64,000 nt of DNA, taken from assembly GCF_900102345.1 (NCBI RefSeq), contig NZ_FNKB01000001.1:2418001-2482000 (forward strand), read 5' to 3'. Made by a program: the position numbers and the translations under genes. Source of the stretch: Leucobacter chromiiresistens (GTDB lineage Bacteria > Actinomycetota > Actinomycetes > Actinomycetales > Microbacteriaceae). Shown here piece by piece: positions 1-7,718 of the stretch (its first letter is position 1; every line of letters begins with the position of its first letter). Under the pieces are notes generated by a model, which made no database searches, was not told where the DNA came from, and saw only the letters and a program-made list of their open reading frames with translations.

Positions 1-2
1 CA

Positions 3-932
3 AGCACCTTCGGCCGATCCGGCATGCGTGCCGCGGGCGCCGAGCAGGTGCAGGCGATCGTAGATCGCGCTCTCGACCTAGGCATCACCTATTTCGATCT
101 CGCAGAAGGGTATGGCGATGAGATCGGTCTCAGCGAGCAGCTGTTCGGCGATGCCCTCGGCAGCCGGCGCGAGCAAGTCGTCATCGGTACGAAGTTCGGT
201 CGCTCTCTGCAAGAGTCACGCGGGCCGGCATACGCGCTCACTGGGTCGCGCAAGTACATCTTCGCGTCGGTCGAAGAATCCCTGAAACGCCTCAACACCG
301 ACTACATCGACCTCTACCAGATACACTTTCCCGACGCCTGCACTCCAATCGACGAGACACTCTCGGCGCTGACTGATCTCGTCCGCTCTGGAAAAGTTCG
401 CTATGTGGGCGCGTCCAACTTCGCCGCGTGGCAGATCGCAGATGCACAGCACCTTGCAGCGGCAGCGGGGCACACCCGATTCATCTCGACCACCGATGAA
501 TACAACCTGCTATGGCGCCGACCGGAAGAAGAATTGATTCCCGCTCTGCAGCGATTCGGGCTCGGCTTCATCCCCTATTTTCCGCTGCAAAATGGGCTCC
601 TCACCGGAAAGTACTCTGCATCTCACGCTCCCGAGGGCGCCAAGATCACGAATCTGAAGCGGAACTTGTTGCGCGAAGCCCCATGGGACGCGCTCGGAGC
701 TTTCGAGCAGTTCGCCCGCCAACGCGACATCACACCGTCTGCCGTAGCGCTCGGCTGGCTATTGAAGCAGCCAACCGTCTCGAGCGTCGTTGCCGGAGTC
801 ACTGTTCCTCAGCAGCTCGATGAGAATCTCGTGGCATCTCGATGGGTACCCTCAATCGACGAAGAGCGTGAGCTGCGGGACATTCTGCCAGGCACTCTCA
901 CGGGCGGCCCCGGTCAAGTGGTGACCGCATGA
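3..932 (+). CDS. Aldo/keto reductase, 5' end outside window
   Basis: Likely an NADPH-dependent aldo/keto reductase. The first in-window ATG is at 24, but the frame is open from base 3 and reads STFGRSG before it. That is the usual N-terminal context of the family, so the true start lies upstream of the window. The catalytic tetrad is visible: Asp and Tyr in FDLAEGYG, Lys in GTKFG and His in YQIHFPD. The C-terminal cofactor-binding segment GVTVPQQLDENL is intact. It overlaps the next gene by 4 nt (ATGA), so it belongs to an operon with the rhodanese genes. The substrate cannot be inferred. Confidence 0.9.
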   Translation, partial: STFGRSGMRAAGAEQVQAIVDRALDLGITYFDLAEGYGDEIGLSEQLFGDALGSRREQVVIGTKFGRSLQESRGPAYALTGSRKYIFASVEESLKRLNTDYIDLYQIHFPDACTPIDETLSALTDLVRSGKVRYVGASNFAAWQIADAQHLAAAAGHTRFISTTDEYNLLWRRPEEELIPALQRFGLGFIPYFPLQNGLLTGKYSASHAPEGAKITNLKRNLLREAPWDALGAFEQFARQRDITPSAVALGWLLKQPTVSSVVAGVTVPQQLDENLVASRWVPSIDEERELRDILPGTLTGGPGQVVTA

Positions 933-1789
933 TCGACGCCTTCTCGCAGGAAGAGGCCCTCTCGACGGCGCCTTCGCACACCCCCAGCACACCCGTGCTT
1001 CGTATCGCCGATCTCCTCTCTGCTCCAGCGCGGTGCCCAACGCGCATCGCTGAGATACTCCCCTCCCCGCTTGCGCGAGGCGCTCGCGCGGGAGTGTCAG
1101 CGGCTGGCAGCTTGCGCCTCAGCCTTGCAGACTTCGCCGGCCCCGAGAGCCCGACGACGGGTCGGCACCCGCTCCCGGATCACGCCAGTCTCGTCGCGAC
1201 GCTCGCAGCAGCCGGTATCAGTCCAGGCACCACGCTGGTCCTCGCGCCGACTACGCCCGATGCATTCAGCATTGCCGCCAGAGGATGGGTCACACTGCGG
1301 TGGGCAGGAGTCGGCAACGTCATCGTGCTCGCTGACAGTCCGAGCATCGGCTTCGAAGCTCAGCTTGAGGCGCTCATCGCGTGGGCGGCCGCGTCCGGCG
1401 TAGACGACAACCCTACGCCATTCAGGCAAAACAATACGGGGGTCACGGATGCCGCCGGGGTTTCCCGGCGCGAAAAGGACGTGGTGTTGATCGATGCTCG
1501 TTCACCCGATGCATTCGGGGGCGCAGACGCCCATATAGCGGGTTCGGTGAACCTTCCCACAGCGACTTTGCTCGAAGCGGGAGCGCTCACCGATACTGAT
1601 GAGCTGCACCGCGTCTACCGCGAAATTCTCGACCTCGATCCGGGTGCGCAGCCGCTGGTGGTCTCGTGCGGCAGCGGAATCTCTGCCAGCGTGCAAGCTC
1701 TGGCACTCGCGCAAGCGGGCATCTCAGCGCCGGTGTACATCGGCTCGTGGTCGGAATGGAGCAAACGGCGAACGGCGCTTGCGGTATAA
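929..1789 (+). CDS. Tandem rhodanese (sulfurtransferase) protein
   Basis: This is a 286-residue two-domain rhodanese. The N-terminal half (about 20-130) has the rhodanese fold pattern but lacks a catalytic Cys. The C-terminal half (about 165-280) has VVLIDARSPDAF and the active-site loop CGSGISAS with Cys near residue 247, which would carry a persulfide. Family knowledge makes it a thiosulfate- or mercaptopyruvate-type sulfurtransferase acting in the cytoplasm; the donor is not determined by sequence. Its ATG overlaps the stop of the aldo/keto reductase gene. A second tandem rhodanese lies 1 kb downstream, with an OsmC gene adjacent, suggesting a sulfur or reactive-sulfur pathway. Confidence 0.85.
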   Translation: MIDAFSQEEALSTAPSHTPSTPVLRIADLLSAPARCPTRIAEILPSPLARGARAGVSAAGSLRLSLADFAGPESPTTGRHPLPDHASLVATLAAAGISPGTTLVLAPTTPDAFSIAARGWVTLRWAGVGNVIVLADSPSIGFEAQLEALIAWAAASGVDDNPTPFRQNNTGVTDAAGVSRREKDVVLIDARSPDAFGGADAHIAGSVNLPTATLLEAGALTDTDELHRVYREILDLDPGAQPLVVSCGSGISASVQALALAQAGISAPVYIGSWSEWSKRRTALAV

Positions 1790-1832
1790 CTTATATACAG
1801 ATGGACGCCGGCTCGTAGCCCTTGGAGGGGTC

Positions 1833-2186
1833 ATGGCATTTGAGCGCAAGTACAGCGATGAAGTGCGCACGGCAGCCGTCGAGGAGGCCCTCAGACGGCG
1901 ACGAGCTGAGCCTCGTAACCGCTCCATCATTCGAGAGGTTGCCGAGGAGTATTCCGTCGGCTATCAGTCACTGCGCCAATGGCTCGCTCGCTTCGACGAC
2001 GGCAGCTACGATTTCGAGGGCTCCGAAGAGAGCACGACAGGCGAAACCGAGCCGAGCCGCGAGGAGCTACTCGCGCAAATCGCTGTCCTTCAGCAGCGCG
2101 TCGATGTACTCGAAGCAGACAATCGAAGCCTCACCAGAGTCGTCGCTATGTTCGCCGACCAGGTGCGTCCCACCACGCCCGCGTAA
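1833..2186 (+). CDS. Orphan transposase-like HTH protein with coiled coil
   Basis: 117 residues; ATG chosen because GGAGGGG lies just upstream (1824-1830). Residues 1-55 form an IS3-OrfA-like helix-turn-helix (REVAEEYSVGYQSLRQWLARF). Residues 75-110 form a leucine-zipper-like coiled coil (LLAQIAVLQQRVDVLEADN). No OrfB/integrase-core gene and no terminal inverted repeats flank it. It sits between a rhodanese gene and an OsmC gene on the same strand. It could be a leftover of an insertion sequence or a domesticated DNA-binding protein for this cluster. The similarity to transposase OrfA is by pattern only. Confidence 0.6.
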   Translation: MAFERKYSDEVRTAAVEEALRRRRAEPRNRSIIREVAEEYSVGYQSLRQWLARFDDGSYDFEGSEESTTGETEPSREELLAQIAVLQQRVDVLEADNRSLTRVVAMFADQVRPTTPA

Positions 2187-2311
2187 GACTTCTCAACACC
2201 CGCGCGAGGCGGTCCTGCGGCTTGCTAAGGTGTGCGAGCGCCTATTCACCACTGTGCAGGGCATGATCGGCGACCGCAATGCAGATGCGCGCGATCCGAC
2301 CAGGAGACTAC

Positions 2312-2755
2312 ATGGAAGACATCGTCGTAGCCAGCCGACTGCATGGAACATTTACCGACACTCGCGGCCGGTACACGCTCGCCGGAGACGGGTTCGAGAT
2401 CACCTCCGACGGGTCGCCCTTGACCGGCGGCCCGGGCGAAGCGGCGAGCGCACTCGACTTGCTCGTCGCATCTCTCGTCTCATGCGCCCTCAACGCATTC
2501 CGTCAAGATCTTCTCAAGTACGGTGAAGCAGATCGGAATGTCGAGATCTTCGCTCGTGTTGAGCGCCGCTTAGGGGCCAAACACCTTGGCTCGCTCGTGA
2601 TGGAGTGCTTCATCGATACCGACGAAAGTGCGCCGGTCGATCCGGAACGCCTTGTCTCCGAGTACAAGCGTCGATGCCGCATATACAACGCCCTCAAGGA
2701 TGATCTGCCCGTTGAGTTCGTCATTCATGGCCCGAAAGACGATTTCGATTGGTGA
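2312..2755 (+). CDS. OsmC/Ohr-family protein
   Basis: 147 residues from ATG 2312. I prefer this to ATG 2279 because AGGAG (2302-2306) is correctly spaced from 2312. The OsmC fold is recognisable, with the two conserved redox cysteines in VSCALNAF and RRCRIYNAL. These act as the peroxidatic and resolving cysteines for organic hydroperoxides, or react with persulfides in some family members. Its stop overlaps the GTG of the second rhodanese gene (GTGA), a tight translational coupling. The OsmC-rhodanese pairing supports a role in thiol or sulfane-sulfur chemistry rather than only osmotic stress. Confidence 0.85.
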   Translation: MEDIVVASRLHGTFTDTRGRYTLAGDGFEITSDGSPLTGGPGEAASALDLLVASLVSCALNAFRQDLLKYGEADRNVEIFARVERRLGAKHLGSLVMECFIDTDESAPVDPERLVSEYKRRCRIYNALKDDLPVEFVIHGPKDDFDW

Positions 2756-3666
2756 CCACAGCGCCTGCCCAGCAGCTCCTGCTGCGCGCTGAAACCGCAA
2801 TTGCAACCCGTCACGACCTTGTGTTTGTCGAGGTTGTGCCGTGGAGATCAGGCGACCCTGCCAGTACCATCGTGCCGACCATACCGGGCGCGCACCGTGC
2901 TGGGGTCCGAGAAGTCTTCGCCGGCACGCCTCAGCCTGGCGAGGGGCATTTACCCCTACCGGATGCTCGAACTCTGCGTCGGCGCGTATTTTCCTGGCTT
3001 GAAGGTCGCGAACGCTCTCCGTTCGTTCTGTTCACGCGAAATCCTCGCGATACTGCGTCCGCGACGCGCGCCTGGTTCACGCTGTCATGGGCGGGATTCA
3101 GCGACGTGTGCCTGCTCCTCGGCGGCCTCGACGGATGGATTGCAGCAGGCGGGCCTATCGGCGATTCGCATGCACCGACTGACGAAGCACAGGAGGAAGC
3201 GAATGCGCGTTCGCTCGGTGCCCAACGCGGTGCGCCCTGGCCCGTCCGAGCCATTTCCGCAGAGGAGCTCGCTGACGTCGGACCTCGCGGCACGCTACTC
3301 GACGGCCGACCGCCCGCCGAGTACGCCGGCTTCGCAGATGATCCACGTTCAGGACATGTGCCGGGCGCTGCATCAGCGCCGGCAAGCGAGCTTCTCGACA
3401 GCGAAGGCGCTCTGCTTCGACCTGCTGCCGTACGTCGCTGGATGCTCGAACACAACGCCATCGGCTCGCACCATGTGGCGGCATACTGCAACGGCGGGGT
3501 GGCAAGTTCACTGATCGTCTTCGCAGCAGCACTCATCGGCCAGTCAATCGACTTATACGTTGATTCGTGGAGCGGATGGACGCAAGGAGATCACCGTCCA
3601 GTAGCGCATGGCGAGCATCGCATCAGCACAGGCAGTGCACGATTCGCGTGCTTCGATCCGCTCTGA
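2752..3666 (+). CDS. Second tandem rhodanese protein
   Basis: 304 residues starting at GTG 2752, which overlaps the OsmC stop codon; a TTG at 2749 is the alternative. There are two rhodanese domains. The first (about 40-135) has WFTLSWAGFSDVCLLLGGLDGW but no active-site Cys. The second (about 160-290) has GTLLDGRPPAEYAG and the active-site loop CNGGVASS with Cys near residue 246. It is paralogous in layout to the protein encoded at 929-1789, including the WSxW motif after the active site (SWSEW and SWSGW). It is probably a sulfurtransferase working with the adjacent OsmC protein. Confidence 0.85.
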   Translation: MTTAPAQQLLLRAETAIATRHDLVFVEVVPWRSGDPASTIVPTIPGAHRAGVREVFAGTPQPGEGHLPLPDARTLRRRVFSWLEGRERSPFVLFTRNPRDTASATRAWFTLSWAGFSDVCLLLGGLDGWIAAGGPIGDSHAPTDEAQEEANARSLGAQRGAPWPVRAISAEELADVGPRGTLLDGRPPAEYAGFADDPRSGHVPGAASAPASELLDSEGALLRPAAVRRWMLEHNAIGSHHVAAYCNGGVASSLIVFAAALIGQSIDLYVDSWSGWTQGDHRPVAHGEHRISTGSARFACFDPL

Positions 3667-3829
3667 CTCCTGCACTCCGAGACGCAGGACGATCATCACG
3701 GCAATGGCTTCGGTCACGGAGAGTCGTTAAAAGCTCGAAGAAGAACGATTGAGGTCACTCAAAGTAACGAACGGACATCAAGGGTAATGCCACCGCACTA
3801 CATGAAGGGCCTTCGTAGGCTGGAAGCAT

Positions 3830-3900
3830 CGCGGCGACCCGGATGGCTCCGGTAAGCGGCTCATACCGCCGAGTAGCGAGTTCGAATCTCGCCGTCGCGT
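3830..3900 (+). tRNA. tRNA-like sequence with CAT anticodon, degenerate
   Basis: The sequence folds as a cloverleaf. A 7-bp acceptor stem pairs 3830-3836 (CGCGGCG) with 3893-3899 (CGTCGCG), with one G-U pair. The D stem is CCGG/CCGG with loop ATGGCT. The T arm GCGAG-TTCGAAT-CTCGC (3876-3892) is perfect. The anticodon arm is GCGG-CTCATA-CCGC, giving CAT, but it has only 4 bp and a 6-nt loop. No CCA is encoded. Total length is 71 nt. It is either a divergent tRNA-Met-type gene or a decayed or mobile-element-associated copy. A covariance-model scan would decide. Confidence 0.42.
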
Positions 3901-4181
3901 CGAGAGAACTCGACAGGCCTTAGTCCGATCGTCGACCATCACTGGAGACCTCTGAAGTCTCCGTCCGATGGCCTTAGCGAAGTCAGCGGCAGACTCCATC
4001 GCTTTCGTCACATAGGGCTCACGCGCCCGTTCAAGCAGCATCCGCAGAACATGGTGAAGCCCCTGCAACCTAACCCCTCCCGGCTCGAACGCCCCTGCGG
4101 CGCGAATAAGCGGCGCTCTGAACGCCGTTCGCATCGGTCACGCCCCTAACACTTCTGGTAGCACCTGTGTACGCTTGTGTT
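3901..4181. other. Gene-poor stretch and putative promoter of the HTH gene
   Basis: No convincing gene is seen here. A 118-codon minus-strand frame covers 3778-4134 but runs through the tRNA-like sequence and matches nothing I know. A small hairpin GGAGAC-(7 nt)-GTCTCC lies near 3944-3963. Just before the HTH gene, a -10-like TACGCT (4170-4175) is followed by exactly 6 nt and then ATG 4182, as expected for a leaderless transcript. TAACAC (4147-4152) and GTGTTA (4177-4182) form an inverted pair that could be an operator for the HTH protein. Confidence 0.35.
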
Positions 4182-4826
4182 ATGCAGCGTGTGAGTGAGT
4201 TTGCGAGAGCGAAAGGGATCAGCCGCGGGCGGGCGTACCGGCTGGTCCGCTCCGGTGCGCTTCCGGCGCGCGAGTTGAGCGATGGCAGCATCATCCTCGA
4301 GGACTCGGCCCTTGCATGGCAGCCGCGGCGAGCACGCCCACTGTCATCTCGCATGGCGTGGCTGCTGCTGCGTATGCTCGACGGCGAAGCCCCTGCCGGC
4401 GTCCGCGATGCTGAACGCTCTCGCCTGAAAGGCCACGTTCAAGGGCTGCGTGAATCCGAGGCGCCGGCTCAGCTGCTCGCGCAGAAGGTGTCTGCTCGCG
4501 CTCACCTGCGGGCCTTCTTCGCTCACCCTGAAGACGCAGGGGACCTGCGTCGCGACGATCGGATCGCACTCTCAGGAGTGGGCGCTCCAGGCTCAGGAAT
4601 GATGGCTGGTGACGTGGTCGAGGGGTACGTCGATCCGTCGGTGATCGAGCAGGTAAAGAGCGACTACCTGCTCCACGAACAGGCTGATGGGAATGTCCGG
4701 TTGCGCGTCGCTGACGTCCACTCTCCGGGAAAGGCTGCGCTGGCTGCCGACCTGGCCGACTGGGGCCGTGCACGGGAGATGCGTGAGGCCGACCGGCTCA
4801 TTCGCGCGCTGCTCCAGGAGAAGTGA
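4182..4826 (+). CDS. HTH protein of a putative antitoxin type
   Basis: 214 residues from ATG 4182; GTG 4167 is possible but ATG fits a leaderless start with TACGCT six bases upstream. Residues 4-45 form a MerR/excisionase-like DNA-binding helix-turn-helix (VSEFARAKGISRGRAYRLVR). The remainder is charged and has no domain I recognise. The stop codon overlaps the ATG of the nucleotidyltransferase gene by one base (TGATG). The pairing of a DNA-binding protein with an MNT/AbiEii-like nucleotidyltransferase is the layout of abortive-infection/toxin-antitoxin modules; the assignment is inferred from that context. Confidence 0.6.
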   Translation: MQRVSEFARAKGISRGRAYRLVRSGALPARELSDGSIILEDSALAWQPRRARPLSSRMAWLLLRMLDGEAPAGVRDAERSRLKGHVQGLRESEAPAQLLAQKVSARAHLRAFFAHPEDAGDLRRDDRIALSGVGAPGSGMMAGDVVEGYVDPSVIEQVKSDYLLHEQADGNVRLRVADVHSPGKAALAADLADWGRAREMREADRLIRALLQEK

Positions 4827-5428
4827 TGAAGCACCTCGATCTGACCGGCCTGGCTCACGAATCGAAAGCCGCATGGGAGGGGGTGCTCGATCTCGCTGCT
4901 GTGTGCGCCGAGGGTTGGTCACTAGCAGGCGGCCAAGCAGTGTTCGTGCAGACAGCGCTCCGTGGGAGAGTACCCGACCGCCCCAGCACCGATGCTGACC
5001 TCGTGATCGACCTTCGCGCAGATCCCGGCGCTGCGCGTCGGCTCACTGAAGCGCTGCGCGAAATCGGGTTCGAACCGACTCGGCGCGACGGCGATGGGCG
5101 TAAGCACCGGTGGATTCGCGGGGAGGCCCAAGTCGATGTCCTGCAGCCTCGGTATCTGGGCGAACGCGTCGAGAAACGCCTGAACGAGCAGGGGCTGGAA
5201 ACGATCGGTGCGCCAGGGGCACAGCATCTGCTTTCGCGGACGATGGAAGATGGAGAGTGGCCGTGCCGCGTCTACGTAGAGGGCTCTCACGCAGATGGTG
5301 CGGGCCGTTGGTTGTCAGAGAAAGGAACTGAACGAAGATGCCGACGCTTAGCTCATCGCAGAACTCCCCGCGAGGCTCCCTCCGGCGCGTGCTTCGTCTC
5401 CCCGGCGCGGCCTCGGGCGCGATCCTGA
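4826..5428 (+). CDS. MNT/AbiEii-like nucleotidyltransferase, 3' end probably frameshifted
   Basis: The first 150 residues carry nucleotidyltransferase features: GGQA, then STDADLVIDL with the paired catalytic Asp residues, and a third Asp in AQVDVLQP. After about residue 145 the frame becomes Arg/Ser-rich and no longer resembles the family, and it runs on into the next gene. A neighbouring frame (from near 5251 to the stop at 5331) reads RVAVPRLRRGL, closer to the expected sequence, and its stop sits 6 nt before the next ATG. I infer a frameshift and loss of the C-terminal part, so the enzyme may be inactive. GTG 4823 is an alternative start. Confidence 0.55.
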   Translation: MKHLDLTGLAHESKAAWEGVLDLAAVCAEGWSLAGGQAVFVQTALRGRVPDRPSTDADLVIDLRADPGAARRLTEALREIGFEPTRRDGDGRKHRWIRGEAQVDVLQPRYLGERVEKRLNEQGLETIGAPGAQHLLSRTMEDGEWPCRVYVEGSHADGAGRWLSEKGTERRCRRLAHRRTPREAPSGACFVSPARPRARS

Positions 5429-5826
5429 TCGTTGTCGGGGTCCGATCCGGCGCATCGCCCGACTTTCAGAGTACGTGTGGGCCCGGCACCTATGGCGGCC
5501 CATGCAGCGGTGCCACGATCCTGACCCTGGTGTGTCTCATCGCGGGGGCGTTTCTGTACGGGCAGTCGGGGTCTCGCCGATGGATCTGGGTGCCCGGGGT
5601 CGGTGCTGCAGGCGTCGTCATCCTCGCGCAGTATCACGGCGCCCCGGTGCACCCCTTCTATCTCACAGTCGTGCTCATTCTCGCGCTCGTCGCGATCGCG
5701 ACGAGCGCGATCAGCATCATCAAGGGGCGGGTGGCGCGCTCCGCGAAGCAGCACGATACGTCGGCCCCGCAGGATGGGTCTGGTGTTGGTTCTGAGAAGC
5801 CGGGATGGGAGTCGGGCGTGACATGA
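5338..5826 (+). CDS. Small polytopic membrane protein
   Basis: 162 residues, function unknown. Start ATG 5338 is preceded by AAAGGA (5321-5326). Three or four hydrophobic segments are visible: about 24-36 (GAILIVVGV), 57-73 (GATILTLVCLIAGAFL), 82-97 and 106-127 (FYLTVVLILALVAIATSAIS). A polar, unstructured C-terminal tail follows. A Cys pair in STCGPGTYGGPCSG lies between the first two segments and may form an external disulfide. The 3' end overlaps the convergent VanZ gene by 107 bp, so one of the two C-termini may be shorter in reality. Confidence 0.5.
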   Translation: MPTLSSSQNSPRGSLRRVLRLPGAASGAILIVVGVRSGASPDFQSTCGPGTYGGPCSGATILTLVCLIAGAFLYGQSGSRRWIWVPGVGAAGVVILAQYHGAPVHPFYLTVVLILALVAIATSAISIIKGRVARSAKQHDTSAPQDGSGVGSEKPGWESGVT

Positions 5827-6397
5827 TCTCCGCGGCTGCCGGATCCTGCCGCGCCGGCCATCGGAAGCGGTCGACGAACGCGGCGGCCCTCGTCGAGCGG
5901 GTGAGGAGGGCGAACAATCCGAAGCCGATCATGCCGCCCAAGATGTTCGTCAACCAGTCGTTGACATCTGCAAGGTGACCGCCCAGCGCAATTCGGGCGG
6001 TGACCATCTGCGCCAGCTCGATAGCGAGGCTCGCGCCGGCGACGATCGCCAGCACCTTCCACCACCTCGCACGCACGGCCAGCAGAGGGATGAGCCCTCC
6101 GAGCGGAATGAACACTGTGATGTTGATGAGAGCGTCCTGGAGCTCATAGTCCACGAACGGTACGAGGTAGAGAGGTATTGGCCGTGGTCCGTCATACAAT
6201 CCCGGTCCAACGCGGAGGAGGATCGGGAACACCGTGTTCGCGAGCACTCCCCCCGCATAGATCGCGAGAGCGGCAGCGACCGACGCCCTCGCGAGGGTGA
6301 CACGACCGCGAGAATGGAGGACACGGAGCAGCACGAGGAACGTCACGATCCCCAGCGGAATCACGATCGGGAGCATGGGGACTTCGATGATCTTCAT
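5720..6397 (-). CDS. VanZ-family membrane protein
   Basis: 225 residues; ATG 6397 is preceded by GGAAG with 7-8 nt spacing. There are four or five transmembrane helices: about 8-26, 37-58, 90-108, 112-130 and 145-163. The VanZ-like signature residues are present: NITVFIPLGGLIP and DVNDWLTNILGG. VanZ proteins confer low-level teicoplanin resistance in some Gram-positives, but most homologues are of unknown function. The last 50 residues are Pro/Gln-rich, not part of the family domain, and overlap the convergent gene on the plus strand. Confidence 0.8.
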   Translation of the reverse strand: MKIIEVPMLPIVIPLGIVTFLVLLRVLHSRGRVTLARASVAAALAIYAGGVLANTVFPILLRVGPGLYDGPRPIPLYLVPFVDYELQDALINITVFIPLGGLIPLLAVRARWWKVLAIVAGASLAIELAQMVTARIALGGHLADVNDWLTNILGGMIGFGLFALLTRSTRAAAFVDRFRWPARQDPAAAEIMSRPTPIPASQNQHQTHPAGPTYRAASRSAPPAP

Positions 6398-6507
6398 TCA
6401 CTGCTTCCGGTAATCAGCCTGGCGGAGTACGAGCGCGCGATTCAGACGCTACGGCAGCTGGGTTGCGCGCTGAAGCGGTGCATTCGTGGCCGCCCGGTCG
6501 AGCGACG

Positions 6508-7293
6508 CTATTCCATACCTTCGAGCAACTTCGAGAGATCGTTCGGCGTCGCGCCGGATGCCTTCGCGAGTTCGCCGAAGCGGGCATCAACGGTCGCCGT
6601 CTCAGCATCGCCCGCGTTGGTGAAGAGCGACAGGTACTCGGCGTCGCCCCCGGTCTCCTCGACCGACTGCACGCGGATGAGCCAACACGTTGCGTCCGGA
6701 GTGAAGCCCGCGTGAACTTCCCACGCGAGTGCAAGCGCACCGATGCAGACGGTATTGGCATCGAGGAGCTCATTGACCGTAGCGTCCTCGTGCACCAGCG
6801 CCAACTCGAAGAGATCAGCCATGGTGTGCGTGGGCGAGATGCTCGCGTCGTTGGAGAGGAACTCGTCGGCGACCTCGCGGTGCTCTTCGCAGAGGAACCG
6901 TGCGGCGACCCAGGTGATGCCCGGATCCTCGAGTTCCGATGCGCCAGCCGCGTCATCCGCCCGCTCGCAGGCGTCGAGCCCCATGCCCACGACGGTCTCC
7001 CGCATCGTCGGATCGGCATCGTCCCACGCGGTCGGCTCGACGGAAGCCCAGGATGACGAGGGATCGAAGCTTGCGACCATCGGGGCCATCAGCATGACAT
7101 TGTCGAAGAACTGCTGCTGAGCTGCCGCGTCACCACGCGCGTCTGAGCCGCTGGATTCAGGCGGAGCGCCCGGAGCACTGTTGCCGGTCGTGAAACTCGG
7201 GAGCAATCCGCATCCGCTCAACACCAGGGATGCAGCGATCGCTGCACCGGCGGCCAGCGCTGACCGTGTCCGCTGTGATCGTGCATTCGACAC
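6508..7293 (-). CDS. Putative lipoprotein of unknown function
   Basis: 261 residues from GTG 7293, chosen because GAGGA lies 8-9 nt upstream; an in-frame ATG at 7347 would add 18 residues with no ribosome binding site. A type II signal peptide with lipobox LVLSGC puts the lipidated Cys at residue 28. The mature part begins with a Gly/Ser/Pro-rich linker and then an acidic, largely helical domain with five Cys residues (DACERAD, RFLCEEH, NTVCIGA, DATCWLI) that may form disulfides outside the membrane. I do not recognise the domain. It is transcribed divergently from the large surface-protein gene. Confidence 0.7.
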   Translation of the reverse strand: MSNARSQRTRSALAAGAAIAASLVLSGCGLLPSFTTGNSAPGAPPESSGSDARGDAAAQQQFFDNVMLMAPMVASFDPSSSWASVEPTAWDDADPTMRETVVGMGLDACERADDAAGASELEDPGITWVAARFLCEEHREVADEFLSNDASISPTHTMADLFELALVHEDATVNELLDANTVCIGALALAWEVHAGFTPDATCWLIRVQSVEETGGDAEYLSLFTNAGDAETATVDARFGELAKASGATPNDLSKLLEGME

Positions 7294-7718
7294 TGCGACG
7301 TTCCTCACTCTTCTGCGGTCCACGGCGCCGAGGACCGCGGGCTTCACTCTGGCCTGTTGCCTGCACTCTACCGCGGCTGGACCCGCCGGACGAGGAGACG
7401 ATTGATCGCGTCACTATGGCGGGTTCCGGGCGATGAGCTCCAGGTTCCCCGCCCTCTGGAATCAGGATCGGCACAAGCCGTGCATACGCTCTCGACAACC
7501 GGGCGATCACTCCGGCGCATGCCGGCCGAGACCCACGTTCCCGCGCTGTGCGTAATCGGACGATGCGCTGCCAGCGCCTCCGGCGATCCTCCCGTCCACC
7601 CGCGGGCAATCTTCGCGCTACTTTACTTCCCTACGCTGACCTGGGCGCCCGGCGGCCCGATACTTCGGATCGAGCTGCCGCACGCGCTTCCCACCTCAAG
7701 AAAGGTCTGCGGCAACTC
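7294..7718. other. Divergent intergenic region, no gene seen
   Basis: About 425 bp separate the lipoprotein start from the probable start of the large surface protein. The plus-strand frame is open from 7548, but its codons before 7719 read as Arg-rich, non-signal-like sequence, so I treat this as untranslated or promoter DNA. No clear -10/-35 pair or strong palindrome was found by eye. Confidence 0.4.

Noticed and set aside
3778..4134. A 118-codon minus frame between the rhodanese and HTH genes
   Set aside because: It reads through the tRNA-like sequence, has no family resemblance and no clear ribosome binding site. A small real gene at its 5' end (about 3930-4134) cannot be excluded.
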